Assembly: GCA_964036045.1 (NCBI GenBank) | Contig: OZ038381.1 | Span: 133,215,191 to 133,279,190, forward strand | DNA: 64,000 bases | Reading direction: 5' to 3' | DNA from: Eutreptiella sp. 'Long Island Sound 2002' | Taxonomy: Eukaryota; Euglenozoa; Euglenophyceae; Eutreptiales; Eutreptiaceae | In this document: positions 44,028-54,372 of the stretch, piece by piece | Numbering within the stretch: the first letter of the stretch is position 1 | How the letters are laid out: the number at the start of each line of letters is the position of its first letter | Notes under the pieces: generated by a model | What the model was told of the DNA's origin: nothing | Database searches by the model: none | The model's input: the letters and a program-made list of their open reading frames with translations, nothing else | Program-made: the position numbers and the translations under genes

Positions 44028-44760
44028 TCCATGGGGAGTCACTTTTGTGGCCAGGCCAGGGTCACTTTTGTAGCTGGGTATGCAGATCTCTTAGGGAGGG
44101 AGGTGATGCAGCTCGGGGACCCTTTGGGCCCAACTGCTGTCTACGCCAGTGCAGACCGACAGATGGTCAGAGATCTGCTTTCTGGAGCAGCTCCCAGGTT
44201 GAGCGCGTGTCGCGCTGAGCTCAGCGCTGAAGGTCACGCGCACACAAATCCACGTGGAATGCGAAGAATGAAATGTAGAATTCAGTGAAGTTCTGACGTT
44301 TTTGAACTTAGACTTCGTATTTTATTATTAAATTTTACACTGCCGCATATTGTTGCACGTGACGGCGCAATTCGAATTTGCGCCTCTGCTTCATGTTGCG
44401 CTGTCGCTGTGACAGCACCTATGCATATTTCTTTTCCTTTCTAAGGATGCAAAGAATGTAGATTGCTTCGTGCAATCATGCACGGGGCTGTGGGGCACAG
44501 CAGCGCCAGTGGAACAGTGTGAGCACACCAAAGAGCCGGCGATCCTTCTCTTGGTTGCAGTTCGGATTGGGATGACCGAGGGCAAGGGAATCTTGCAGAT
44601 TTTGATAAAATTTATTATAAAAACTGCAGCGGAACAGCACTGACCGGGTTGGAGATGATGATAAAATGTTGGGGTTTTGTGTGAATACGTCTTCCAAAAA
44701 TGCAGGTTTTCTTCATGTCAAAGACCAGTGACCGCCGTCAAACCAAAGTAGAATGGAGAG
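44028..44760 (+). repeat. Dispersed ~770-bp repeat, copy B
   Basis: Starts TCCATGGGGAGTCAC as in copy C and ends abruptly at GAATGGAGAG, about 40 bp short of the other copies, where a GTAGGGTAGG sequence begins. Confidence 0.9.
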
Positions 44761-45337
44761 GTAGGGTAGGTAGGTATCTTCGGGAGCTCGGGATGCCTCC
44801 TTTGACATTGCAGGAAGAAGGTCTTACCAAGGGGACGTCCTGTCCCTCCCACTGCCCTATGTCAGGTGCCTCTTGAGCCGCTCCCGCATGTGCTTGGGAA
44901 GGCATTGTCGCGGCCACCCGGTCCATGTGTCCCAGGTGGGAGGGTGTCCCCACATGTGTCCATGGGTAGGGCCACATGCCCCCTCCTTTGGGCGGCAGCT
45001 CTGGGGGGCTGCCCAGCCGTGTGGAGTATCTCTCACCACAAGGGGTATCCCTCCCGCTTGTCTACGGTACGACCGCCTCACCCTTGTGGCTTGAGTTGCG
45101 GGGCCACTCTGCTTGGCAGGTGACCCCCTCCTGGACTGTGTACCGGCTCGCCTGTCACCGGTTGCTTCCATGGCTCCGGGTGACGTTTGCCATGGTCCCC
45201 GATGCAGCCTGGCCGGGCTCGGACCAGTGGCTTTGGAGTACCGCTCCTGCCACTGGCCCGGTGGGTCGGCTGGGTCGCCCCAGTGCGTCCGACCCATGGG
45301 GTATTGGTTCTTTCCTGTCCCTCGGCCGCCCTACGTG
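44761..45337. other. GC-rich, no recognised gene
   Basis: A 146-codon minus frame (44,857-45,297) is Arg/Pro/Thr-rich (GIPLVVRDTPHGWAAPQS, KHMRERLKRHLT) and might be coding, but frames on the other strand are equally open. Not called. Confidence 0.4.
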
Positions 45338-45535
45338 TGTGCAGTGTCCTGGGCCGTTGGGCTCCTGTTCACTGGTGTGCCCGCGCGGTTTGCTGTGGTG
45401 CGTCTGCGGTGTCCTGGGCCAGCTGGCTCCTGTTCACCGGTGTGCTCGCTCGGTGTGTTGTGTTGCATGTGTGGTGTCCTGGGCCCCTGGGCTCCTGTTC
45501 ACCGGTGTGCGTGCTGTGTGCGGTGCGCGTGTGCC
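45338..45535 (+). repeat. Degenerate outliers of the 65-bp minisatellite
   Basis: Three diverged units with GTGTCCTGGGCC, GGCTCCTGTTCACCGGTGTG and a variable TGTGTGGTG part. The main array begins 2.8 kb further on. Confidence 0.8.
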
Positions 45536-45559
45536 ATGGGTGGTTGTGTCCCTCTTCCC

Positions 45560-45690
45560 CCCCCCCGAATTTTCGTTTTTTTTTTTTTACTTGTTTTTTG
45601 TTTTTGTTTTTGTTTTTTTGTTTTTTTTTTTACCTGTTTTTTTTTTTTTTTTCGAAAAAAGAAAAAGAAAAAACAAAAAAGAGGAAAACA
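45560..45690. repeat. T-rich/A-rich low-complexity inverted block
   Basis: A long run of T with G/C interruptions (GTTTTTGTTTTTGTTTTTTT) passes at TTCGAA into an A-rich run (AAAAAAGAAAAAGAAAAAAC), able to fold back on itself. Confidence 0.8.
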
Positions 45691-45836
45691 GAGGCGCGCG
45701 TACACTGCAGGCACAGGCATGGGCAGCTGGTGCGGTGGTGCTATAGCGTTGTGTTCTCTGGCGTGTGTCGTCGGTGCTGTGGCGGCGGTCGCGCCCCAGG
45801 GGTGCGGCTCGCGTGTCCTGATGTACATGGGTATGG

Positions 45837-46212
45837 GTCAGGGTGGGTTTGGTTAGGTGTCTCTTTGCTTCTGGTGCTGGCTGGTTAGGCGGCTGTGTGG
45901 GCTGTGGCTGTGGGCTGTGTCTACGCATTTCCCTCAGCGGGCCTGGTTTGGAGTCAAGGGTTGACGGTTTCGGGATGTGGCTCGGGTTTGATTTGTGTTG
46001 GGGCTTCGGCTCGGTTAGGCTTGGGTCAGGGTGGGTTTGGTGAGGTGTCTCTTTGCTTCTGGAGCTGGCTGGTTAGGCGGCTGTGTGGGCTGTGGGTGTG
46101 GGCTGTGGTTACGTTGTTCCCTCGGCGGGTTTGGTTAGGAGTCAGGGGTTAGCGGTTTCGGGGTGTGGCTCGGGTTTGATTTGTGCTTGAGTTCTGGCTC
46201 GGTTAGGCGGTT
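45837..46212 (+). repeat. Tandem duplication, ~188-bp unit
   Basis: Two copies beginning GTCAGGGTGGGTTTGGT and containing GTGTCTCTTTGCTTCTGG, GGCTGTGTGGGCTGTGG and GTGGCTCGGGTTTGATTTGTG. GT-rich, no gene. Confidence 0.8.
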
Positions 46213-46308
46213 GCGCGGGGCCGGGCGTGTGGGTAGCGGCGTCCACGGGGTCGTGCGCCCGAGGCGAGTGCGGGGTGGTGCGTGCGGGCCGGCCGTTGGC
46301 CGGTGGCC

Positions 46309-46743
46309 TCACTGGGAGTCCCACACGGAGGGGTCGACGGGCGTGCCGGGGGCGTACGCAGCGTGCAGGTTGGGCAGCAGCGGGCGCATGTGCAGGGCGT
46401 CGGCGTGCCCGATGGGGACCTCACTGAGGACCGAGGGGTTGGCGGCAAGCAGTATGCGATGCCCGGGAGGGGTGGTGGCGAGGAGCGGGAGGATGTCCGC
46501 GGCCCGCGTCGTGGGGGCGAACACGGCGTGGGTCGGGTGCGGCCCCGGGAGCGGTGCAGGGGGGAGCGGGACCACAGGACGGCGGTCTACTGTGAGGTGC
46601 CAAGTGGCGTGATGGTGGAGGAGCCGGACTAGGGCGATGCTGTGGCGCAGTGTGTGGGGCTGGGTGCTGGGCGGCGTGGGGACGTGTGGCGGGAGGGGGG
46701 GGGGGGGGGGGGGGGGGCGGGGCGGTGGCGTGGGAGGGGGCAC
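46309..46743 (-). other. Unrecognised Pro/His/Ala-rich frame
   Basis: 144 codons on the minus strand. The first 25 residues are poly-Pro, created by a G23 run at 46695-46717. The rest (IALVRLLHHHATWHLTVDR, AADILPLLATTPPGHRILL, LPNLHAAYAPGTPVDPSVW) is protein-like. It lies downstream of the 46,946-48,274 gene and may be part of it after a broken stretch. No family recognised. Confidence 0.35.
46695..46717 (+). repeat. G23 homopolymer
   Basis: 23 consecutive G, the longest homopolymer noticed in the window; G-quadruplex capable. Confidence 0.95.
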
Positions 46744-46945
46744 GGCAGAGGAGTGACGTCAGTGACGTGTGTGTCGTGCTGAGGGTGGAGAGGAGCCCAC
46801 GGTATCGGGCCCGGGTTTGGCGCCTTTGGGCGTAGTGGTGCTCGTTGTCCTGTGCGTTGGCTTCCTTCGGCGTCCGGTTCGTTTGGTGACTTCCGGGCGG
46901 GGCCTGGCGTGGCGCCCCGTGGTGGTGGTGTGCTGGGTAACGGGG

Positions 46946-48274
46946 TTAGATGGCGGCGCCGCTGGCCGGGGGGTCAGGCGCGTCGTGTTGTGTGGCGCGC
47001 AGGGCTCCTGGGGTGTTGTGGGTGTCGCCGGTGTCGGTGCGCCGACGCTTGTGGGGTGGTGAGGGGGTGTGTGCGTGCGGGGCTGGGCTTTGGGTGATGT
47101 CCCACAGGCGGATGCCGTCTCGCCGCGCTTCCTGGAGGGTCTCCCGCAGGCGCCTGAGGACGTACGGGTGGTCCTGGGGCGCGGGGAGGTTGCGGGGGTG
47201 GACTCCCAGGGGGTGGAGCGCATCGGCCAGCATGGCTTCCCATGCGGCCTGCGGCATCCACCCCCCCGCCGGCCGGAGGCGGCAGTTCTCCACCGACCCC
47301 TTGCGGGGCCGATGGACCAGGCCCTCGAGGGAGGGCTCTCCCCGGGCCCACTTCTGCAGCTCCCAGAGCTGCGTGTGGGTCCAGCGCTGCCACCACTGTT
47401 CCTGGGCGGGCTTGCGGTCTTGGGCGGAGGAGTGGGCGTGGGTGGGTGTGACGGGGTCGTGGGGACCGGCGGCGGTGGCGGGTCTGGGGGATTCCTCGTA
47501 GTCCTGTTCCGTGGGGGTGCGTGGGGAGTGGGGGTGCACGCGGATGTGGACCCGCGGGTGTGCGCGTACAGTCTCCGCCTCGGGGTTGGGCGGAGATTCG
47601 CAGCGGCGGCGGTAGTGGGGCATGCGTTGCATGTGGGCTGTCATCGGGGGCCGGTAGGGGGGCGGGGGCGCTGCTGGTGGACCCTGGAGCGGTCCGTGGG
47701 CCTGGGGTGCGGGCTTTGGGAGGTGGTGGGACGAGGCGCGTCGCGCTTCGGCCGCAGCGCGCTCCGCCATGAAGGTGGTGGCGGTGGCGTCGGTGACGGT
47801 GGGGGGGCGCCGCGCTGGGCGCTGCTGCCTTCGGGCCTGGGACGGCTGGGGCCGGATGTCGTAGAGGACATCCTCGGGGGGCCGGGCTCAAGCTGCCGTC
47901 GTGGCGCCGGGTTTGGGCTTGGGTTTGGGCTTGGCTGCGGGTCGCCGTTTGGCGGCGGCCTTGGGCTTCGGCTGGGTCGTGGGCGTGGGCTTCGCCGGGG
48001 CGTGGGCTTTGGCGGCGGCGGGGCTGCTCGCGGTGGGGGCGGGTTTGGAGGCCCGTTTGGGAGGTGTCCCCCGCGGCCTGGGGGGTGGAGTGCTGGACGA
48101 GGACGTGGTGGTGGTGGTGGATGAGGTGGTCGTGGTGGTGGAGGTTGTGGAGTCGGAGGCGGAGGAGAGGGCCGCGGGAGACGGCGGAGGGTCCTGGGCC
48201 TCGGGGGCGGGCGTATGATGCTGGGTCCTGCTGGGTTGGCCTTGGCCGGTCGGTTGGTCTTGGCGGTCTGACAT
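46946..48274 (-). pseudogene. Unrecognised S/T/P/K-rich protein with in-frame TGA
   Basis: Starts at ATG 48274 (MSDRQDQPTGQGQPSRT). Then come poly-Ser/Thr and an Ala/Pro/Lys-rich stretch like a linker-histone tail (KPKAAAKRRPAAKPKPKPK). After TGA at 47888-47890 the same frame continues (PEDVLYDIRPQPSQAR), then at Met 47770 (MAERAAAEARRASSHH) and on to TAA-type end near 46,946. A structured-looking part is present (WWQRWTHTQLWELQKWA, PYVLRRLRETLQEARRDG). The stop may be CGA to TGA. Could be a LINE ORF1-like nucleic-acid-binding protein; no motif proves it. Confidence 0.4.
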
Positions 48275-48348
48275 AGTGTTTCTTTCCTGCAGGGCGGCGT
48301 GGGCTGGGTTCGTTTTGGGGGCGGGTTGCTCGTGTGGCGTGCCGCGCC

Positions 48349-49712
48349 GCTTGGCTCCTGTTCCCTGTGTGCACGCTCCGTGTGTGGTGTCGTGTGTACG
48401 GTGTCCTGGGCCTCCCGGCTCCTGTTCACCGGTGTGCACGCCCTGCGTGTGGTGTCGCGTGTACGGCGTCCTGGGCCTCCCGGCTCCTGTTTACCGGTGT
48501 GCACGCCCTGCGTGTGGTGTGGCGTGTACGGCGTCCTGGGCCTCCCGGCTCCTGTTCACCGGTGCGCACGCTCTGCGTGTGGTGTTGCGTGTACGGCGTC
48601 CTGGGCCTCCCGGCTCCTGTTCACCGGTGTGCACGCTCTGCGTGTGGTGTTGCGTGTACGGCGTCCTGGGCCTCCCGGCTCCTGTTCACCGGTGTGCACG
48701 TTCTGTGTGTGGTATTGCGTGTACGGTGTCCTGGGCCTCCCGGCTCCTGTTCACCAGTGTGCACGCTCTGTGCGTGGTGTTGCGTGTACGGTGTCCCGGG
48801 CCTCCCGGCTCCTGTTCACCGGTGCGCACGCTCTGCGTGTGGCGTTGCGTGTACGGCGTCCTGGGCCTCCCGGCTCCTGTTCACCGGTGTGCACGCTCTG
48901 CGTGTGGTGTTGCGTGTACGGCGTCCTGGGCCTCCCGGCTCCTGTTCACCGGTGTGCACGCCCTGTGTGTGGTGTTGCGTGTACGGTGTCCTGGGCTCCC
49001 CGGCTCCTGTTCACCGGTGCGCACGCCCTGCGTGTGGTGTCGTGTGTACGGTGTCCTGGGCCTCCCGGCTCCTGTTCACCGGTGTGCACGCCTTGCGTGT
49101 GGTGTCGCGTGTACGGCGTCCTGGGCCTCCCGGCTCCTGTTCACCGGTGTGCACGCCCTGTGTGTGGTGTCGCGTGTACGGCGTCCTGGGCCTCCCGGCT
49201 CCTGTTCACCGGTGCGCACGTTCTGTGTGTGGTGTTGCTTGTACGGCGTCCTGGGCCTCCCGGCTCCTGTTCACCGGTGTGCACGCTCTGTGCGTGGTGT
49301 TGTGTGTACGGTGTCCTGGGCCTCCCGGCTCCTGTTCACCGGTGCGCACGCTCTGCGTGTGGCTTTGCGTGTACGGCGTCCTGGGCCTCCCGGCTCCTGT
49401 TCACCGGTGTGCACGCTCTGTGTGTGGTGTTGCGTGTACGGCGTCCTGGGCCTCCCGGCTCCTGTTCGCCGGTGCGCACGCTCTGCGTGTGGTGTTGCGT
49501 GTACGGCGTCCTGGGCCTCCTGGATCCTGTTCACCGGTGTGCACGCTCTGTGTGTGGTGTCGCGTGTACGGCGTCCTGGGCCTCCCGGCTCCTGTTCACC
49601 GGTGTGCACGCCCTGTGTGTGGTGTTGCGTGTACGGTGTCCTGGGCTCCCTGGCTCCTGTTCACCGGTGCGCACGCCCTGCGTGTGGTGTTGTGCGTACG
49701 GTGTCCTGGGCC
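48349..49712 (+). repeat. 65-bp minisatellite, about 21 copies
   Basis: Units of 65 bp with GGCTCCTGTTCACCGGTGTG, CACGC.CTG.GTGTGGTGT and GTGTACGGCGTCCTGGGCC; each holds the 8-bp palindrome CACCGGTG. Because 65 is not a multiple of 3 and no frame has a stop, all three plus frames stay open for 470-560 codons and give the same 65-residue periodic peptide. These are not treated as genes. Copy C of the dispersed repeat starts directly at its end. Confidence 0.95.
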
Positions 49713-50485
49713 TCCATGGGGAGTCACTTTTGTGGCCAGGCCAGGGTCACTTTTGTAGCTGGGTATGCAGATCTCTTAGGGAGGGAGGTGATGCAGCTCG
49801 GGGACCCTTTGGGCCCAACTGCTGTCTACGCAAGTGCAGACCGACAGATGGTCAGAGATCTGCTTTCTGGAGCAGCTCCCAGGTTGAGCGCGTGTCGCGC
49901 TGAGCTCAGCGCTGAAGGTCACGTGCACAAAAATCCACGTGGAATGCGAAGAATGAAATGTAGAATTCAGTGAAGTTCTGACGTTTTTGAATTTAGACTT
50001 CGTATTTTGTTATTAAATTTTACACTGCCGCATATTGTTGCACGTGACGGCGCAATTCGAATTTGCGCCTCTGCTTCATGTTGCGCTGTCGCTGTGACAG
50101 CACCTATGCATATTTCTTTTCCTTTCTAAGGATGCAAAGAATGTAGATTGCTTCGTGCAATCATGCACGGGGCTGTGGGGCACAGCAGCGCCAGTGGAAC
50201 AGTGTGAGCACACCAAAGAGCCGGCGATCCTTCTCTTGGTTGCAGTTCGGATTGGGATGACCGAGGGCAAGGGAATCTTGCAGATTTTGATAAAATTTAT
50301 TATAAAAACTGCAGCGGAACAGCACTGACCGGGTTGGAGATGATCATAAAATGTTGGGGTTTTGTGTGAATACGTCTTCCAAAAATGCAGGTTTTCTTCG
50401 TGTCAAAGCCCAGTGACCGCCGTCAAACCAAAGTAGAATGGAGAGCTCAAGATCAATGTTGCAGGACCCACCAAAACCGCTTCAG
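49713..50485 (+). repeat. Dispersed ~770-bp repeat, copy C (complete)
   Basis: The fullest copy, from TCCATGGGGAGTCAC to CCAAAACCGCTTCAG. The ends show no clear TIR or TG...CA, so the class is uncertain; a solo LTR or a duplicated gene segment are both possible. It contains GATAAAATTTATTATAAAAAC and is AT-rich in the middle. Confidence 0.85.
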
Positions 50486-50520
50486 TAGAAAAACTGCCGC
50501 TATCAGCTCATTGGAGTGGG

Positions 50521-51333
50521 CTACAGTTCCACCATAGTGGGGTTCTGTCTAGTTCCCGATACGGCCCGCTGGATTAGGGCCACGGCTTCACGAGCCGGAC
50601 CCAGGTGGCCGTGGGGGTCAGGGGTGGACGGGCCGACTGGACGGTTTTCGGCGTGGAGTTCGTCAACAATAGGGCTGATGGGCCCTGCCGCAAACAAGTT
50701 CTTCCTGACCTTGGGCTGTGGCAACCCCCCTAAGGATGGAGGGGTGTCAGAGTCAACCACGATGGGGCCCACTGGCCAGGCCATCGTACTCCAGTCGGCA
50801 GTGCGCAAGGGTGCAGCGTTCGTACCCTCGGTCACCCTGGTAGATGGTTTGACTACCTCTTGATTCCCGCTGCTAATAGCGGTTCCCGTGCCTGGAAAAG
50901 TCAATTGCGGTCCACTTAGCTCTCTCTGCGGCTGACTGTCCATTTCCCTGCCAACCAACCCAGGTACACCAGCTGGATCTCAAGGATGGCTGGCCCCGAT
51001 GGGAACATCCGGTGATTTCGGAGACTTCAGATTTGTTGCCACTTGGGGCTTGGTTCGTTTTTGCGGCCCTTGCCTTGTCGATGGGGTCAGGGCCGAGGAG
51101 ATCCTGAGAGATACTCTGAGAGTGGGGACCTGGACACCCTCAGCTATCCCTCCCGGGGAAGAGATTTTGATTTGAATTTGGTCCATGATTTTGCGGACCG
51201 ATCGCTTTCGGCGATGCCAAGCGCCCAACAGAGACGAAAAACGTTCGCCTTTGCTACCATGAAACCAGACCGTACGGTCAGGAGCAGAGGTGGCAGTGGC
51301 ATGGGCAACAACATTGCTTGGCAAAGAAGACAT
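50521..51333 (-). pseudogene. Unrecognised Pro/Ser-rich protein with in-frame TGA
   Basis: Starts at ATG 51333 (MSSLPSNVVAHATATSAP), continues RKIMDQIQIKISSPGG and TLRVSLRISSALTPS to TGA 50980-50982. The same frame then goes on (DPAGVPGLVGREMDSQ, AAPLRTADWSTMAWPVGPI, ISPIVDELHAENRPVGP) to a stop at 50521. Together about 270 codons of even composition, so probably a real gene with a CGA-to-TGA change. No domain recognised. Confidence 0.4.
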
Positions 51334-51642
51334 AACGATTGTGAAAGCTGAATAGTATCCTGCAAACAGATATGGTACACATAGCCTTTGAAATACCTGA
51401 TATGCACATATGTGAAATCCACCCTATCATCCACTAATTCATTGACCTACAAACGATCCAAGATTGCCTTATCTATCCCACATCCTATCTTCCTAACAAG
51501 CAAATGGAATATAATATACAATAGTCCCATATATAGGGTCATATCATGATCCTCTAGGGGCAATATGATAGGGTAGGGTTGTGACCTGCTTCAACCCCAT
51601 AGTGCCAAGGCTATTCGGACGGTCGGCATACGGGAATAAGTT

Positions 51643-52072
51643 TTGTGTGATGTGGTTCAAGGTGCTTTAAAGCAAAGCTTCACGAGGGAATGTAGTGGGC
51701 GTACCAATTGGGTGTCAAGGGCCTTTTTAGTCCCGAATCCCACCGGTAAGTGGAGGTTGGTAATAGGTTATAGTTATTTAAACACCCAGCTGAAGGGTGT
51801 GAATTTCCCCTTGTCGGTCATTGAAGACCATCTTCCCAGGCAAGTGGGTAATTCGGTTTTTTCTTTGGTCAATTTGGAGGCTGGATTTCATCACATGTAC
51901 CTGACGGAATCCTGCTGCCACTTGACGGCCTTCATCGCCTCGTTTGGGGTGTATGAGTGGCGAGTTTTGCCTAAGGGCGTTAAAGTAGGACCACAGGTTT
52001 TTCAGAGGTTAGTGGCGTGGGTAGTGCGTAATTGTCCGTTTAGCGGTCCATAAATTAATGATGCTTTGACGG
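51643..52072 (+). pseudogene. Second Gypsy reverse transcriptase fragment
   Basis: Contains VSRAFLVPNPTGKWRLVI, FSLVNLEAGFHHMYL (motif A Asp changed to Asn) and LPKGVKVGPQVFQRLV. The YxDD box is lost: the Tyr codon is TAA at 52050-52052, and the following residues read IND where IDD is expected. The region before the stop is otherwise open. Clearly inactive. Confidence 0.8.
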
Positions 52073-52513
52073 GCACAGGCAGTTCTGTGCGCTATGTCGA
52101 TTCTGACCGTGGTAAGGGTAAAGCTTTTGATAGTCATGGTTATGCTGATAGGCCCGCCGAGGAATTTGTTCACCCCTGTTTGAACTCAAGCACGTGCTGT
52201 GGCTGAGCTTTCATTGCACGATCTGCCGCCGCATTCTTTTCACACTGATGCACCCTCGTTTGCAGATGAGGATGGAATACACATACAGACCAACATTCGG
52301 AATCTCCGCAAGTCAAATAGAGCGATTCGACGACTCAGGCGACAGAATGGGAGACCCGCTGCGTCTCACGTATTTGAGTTCGCTGTACATAGACTGTCTT
52401 GAGACATTTCATGTGATTTGGATTGCCACATTCATGAAGTCTGCACGCTGAAATCGCCTCAAAACACAGCGGTTCTGTACAATGATTGGGACTGAGAGTA
52501 CGCGAACGACCCT

Positions 52514-53090
52514 GTGTTGGGCAGTCACTGGCCAATTTTACAGCGTGAGGGCATCAGTGGTAAATACAGACTGCATATGGGTTCTGTGCGTCTGGATGGA
52601 CGGATCTGCGTACCACAGAGTCTTCTGGACAAAATTGTAATTGCCACGCACTCATACGCACATCCTGGTGTCTGTAAGACACACCAGTTGATTGATCGTA
52701 AGCATGTTTTTCAGGAACCAGGGAAAGATGCTCCTGTCAAATGTTCTTATGCGAAAATGCGCAAGCGCATTTCTCTGGCATTGGCAGGGTGCCAAGTTGT
52801 CCACGCGGTCAAGAGCAGGACGACCCTACAGCCTGATACCCTTGAAGCATGCCCTGTGTCTCAATACCCTTTTAGCAGCGCATCAGTGGACTTCTGCCAT
52901 CTTCCTCTGGTCTCAGTTGGGTCTGTTAAGTACAACAGTGTTTTAGTAATAGTATGCCGCCTCACAGGCTATGTTATGGCATTGCCATGTCATGAGAGTG
53001 TTACATCTGCGGAGTTGGCTTCGTTGTTTTTGACTCGTTTTGTAACATTCTTTGGTCTTCCCAAGGAAAAGTCTGCGGACAATGGATTCC
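52514..53090 (+). pseudogene. Second Gypsy integrase, truncated
   Basis: Zinc-finger part (DKIVIATHSYAHPGVCKTH, then Cys residues) followed by the DDE core with Asp in SASVDFCHLP and Asp in EKSADNGF. The sequence then runs into the purine-rich repeat, so the catalytic Glu is missing. Between RT and integrase (52,072-52,513) only a short frame (LPPHSFHTDAPSFADEDG) is visible. Confidence 0.75.
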
Positions 53091-53570
53091 GGCTGCGCGA
53101 AGCAGGCGATGGTGAAATGCGGCAGGATGCGACAGGAAGGCGATACGAGGGCGGCAAGAATACGACAGGGTGGCGCCAGGAAGACGACACGAAAGCGCAA
53201 GGAAAGCGGCAAGGAAGCAACAGGAAGCCATAGGCAGGCAACACGAAGGCAACAGGGGAGTTGCGACGGGAGAGCAACAGGAGGGCAACAGCGGGGCGAC
53301 AGGGCGGAGACAGAGAGACGGCAGGGAAGCAACAGGAAAGAAGACATAGCGACAGGATAAGCAACAAGAAAGCGAAAGGAAGACGACAGGAGAGCAATAG
53401 GGCTACCTTCGACAGGGAAGCAACAGGGCATCGACAGCAGAAAGCGACAGAAGAGCAAGAAGAGAGTGACAGGAGAGCGACAAGAGAGCGGCAGGATGTT
53501 TTTTTTGCGACAGGAAGGCAACAAGAAGGCGACAGGGGTGCGACAGGAGAGCGACAGGCTTGTTGAAGAC
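53090..53570 (+). repeat. Purine-rich degenerate GCGACAGGA repeat
   Basis: About 480 bp of GCRACAGGARRG-type units, nearly free of T on the plus strand. It gives Arg/Gln/Glu/Gly-rich frames on plus and Leu/Ser/Cys-rich frames on minus; neither is a gene. It replaces the end of the integrase. Confidence 0.9.
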
Positions 53571-53754
53571 GACAAGGGAGAGAAAATAGTACATGGATTT
53601 TTATATAGGTGGATAGACGTGAAGAAACTGAAAACCAATGTTCTAAATTTTTCGGAGTTCTTTTTATGATGTCATTTCATTGTTTCATGGATAGACTTTT
53701 AGCCTGGCGGGCCATGTGATGCACGCTGGGCATGATGTACCCGCCTAACGTCAT

Positions 53755-54357
53755 GTGCCGGCCCGGCGGACCGAGGGGGACAGGCCACACCCCAAGAACC
53801 ATGCAGTCCGCGACACCATCAACATGCTGGGGCTTGTGGACGGGACCGCTGGCCTGGAAGGCCAACCATCCCATTTCCACCACCAAGCAGAAGCCGCCCC
53901 CTCCCGCATGGACTTGTGCTACGGCGACCCCACCACCATCATCCGGGCAGAGGCCTGGTACGGCCCCCTCCCGCTGGGACCTACAGGCCATAGGCCCTTA
54001 CACCTCCGCCTCACCATCTCCAACCTTCCCCCAAACCCCCCAGAGGATGCGGACCAAGGCTTGCCGCCCGCCCTGAAAATGCCCCCACTGCACCACAAGC
54101 AAGCCTCTTCCCAATACGGCCGGGCCATAGACCGCGCCCGGCGCAATAAACAGGACCCCACTGACCTACTCAGAGCCATGGGCACGGCCGCCGTCCCCTG
54201 CGGCCTTCAGCAGCAGCCCCAGGCTGAGGACGACCAACCACCCACAGCCCTGGGAGATATGGTCCATGCCCTCTGGCATGCGAAGCAACAATCGGCGAGC
54301 CTCCTCTACACCGACACCCCGCAAGCCGGCCGCCACATACACGGCTGCAGAACGTAG
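53755..54357 (+). pseudogene. LINE endonuclease C-terminus and linker
   Basis: The frame has AVRDTINMLGLVDGTAG, PSRMDLCYGDPTTIIRA and GPLPLGPTGHRPLHLRL. The last block is the SDHRPL-type end of APE endonucleases, with the key Asp changed to Gly (TGH). A helical linker follows (YGRAIDRARRNKQDPTDLL). The TAG at the end is in frame with the RT. Confidence 0.6.
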
Positions 54358-54372
54358 ATAGCCCACATCAGG

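Noticed and set aside
48276-49973. Three long plus-strand frames of 565, 534 and 474 codons
   Set aside because: All are the same 65-bp tandem repeat read in three frames; no start context or domain supports a gene.
52990-53638. Leu/Ser/Cys-rich minus frames of up to 231 codons that look like membrane proteins
   Set aside because: They are the complement of the purine-rich repeat; hydrophobicity follows from base composition.
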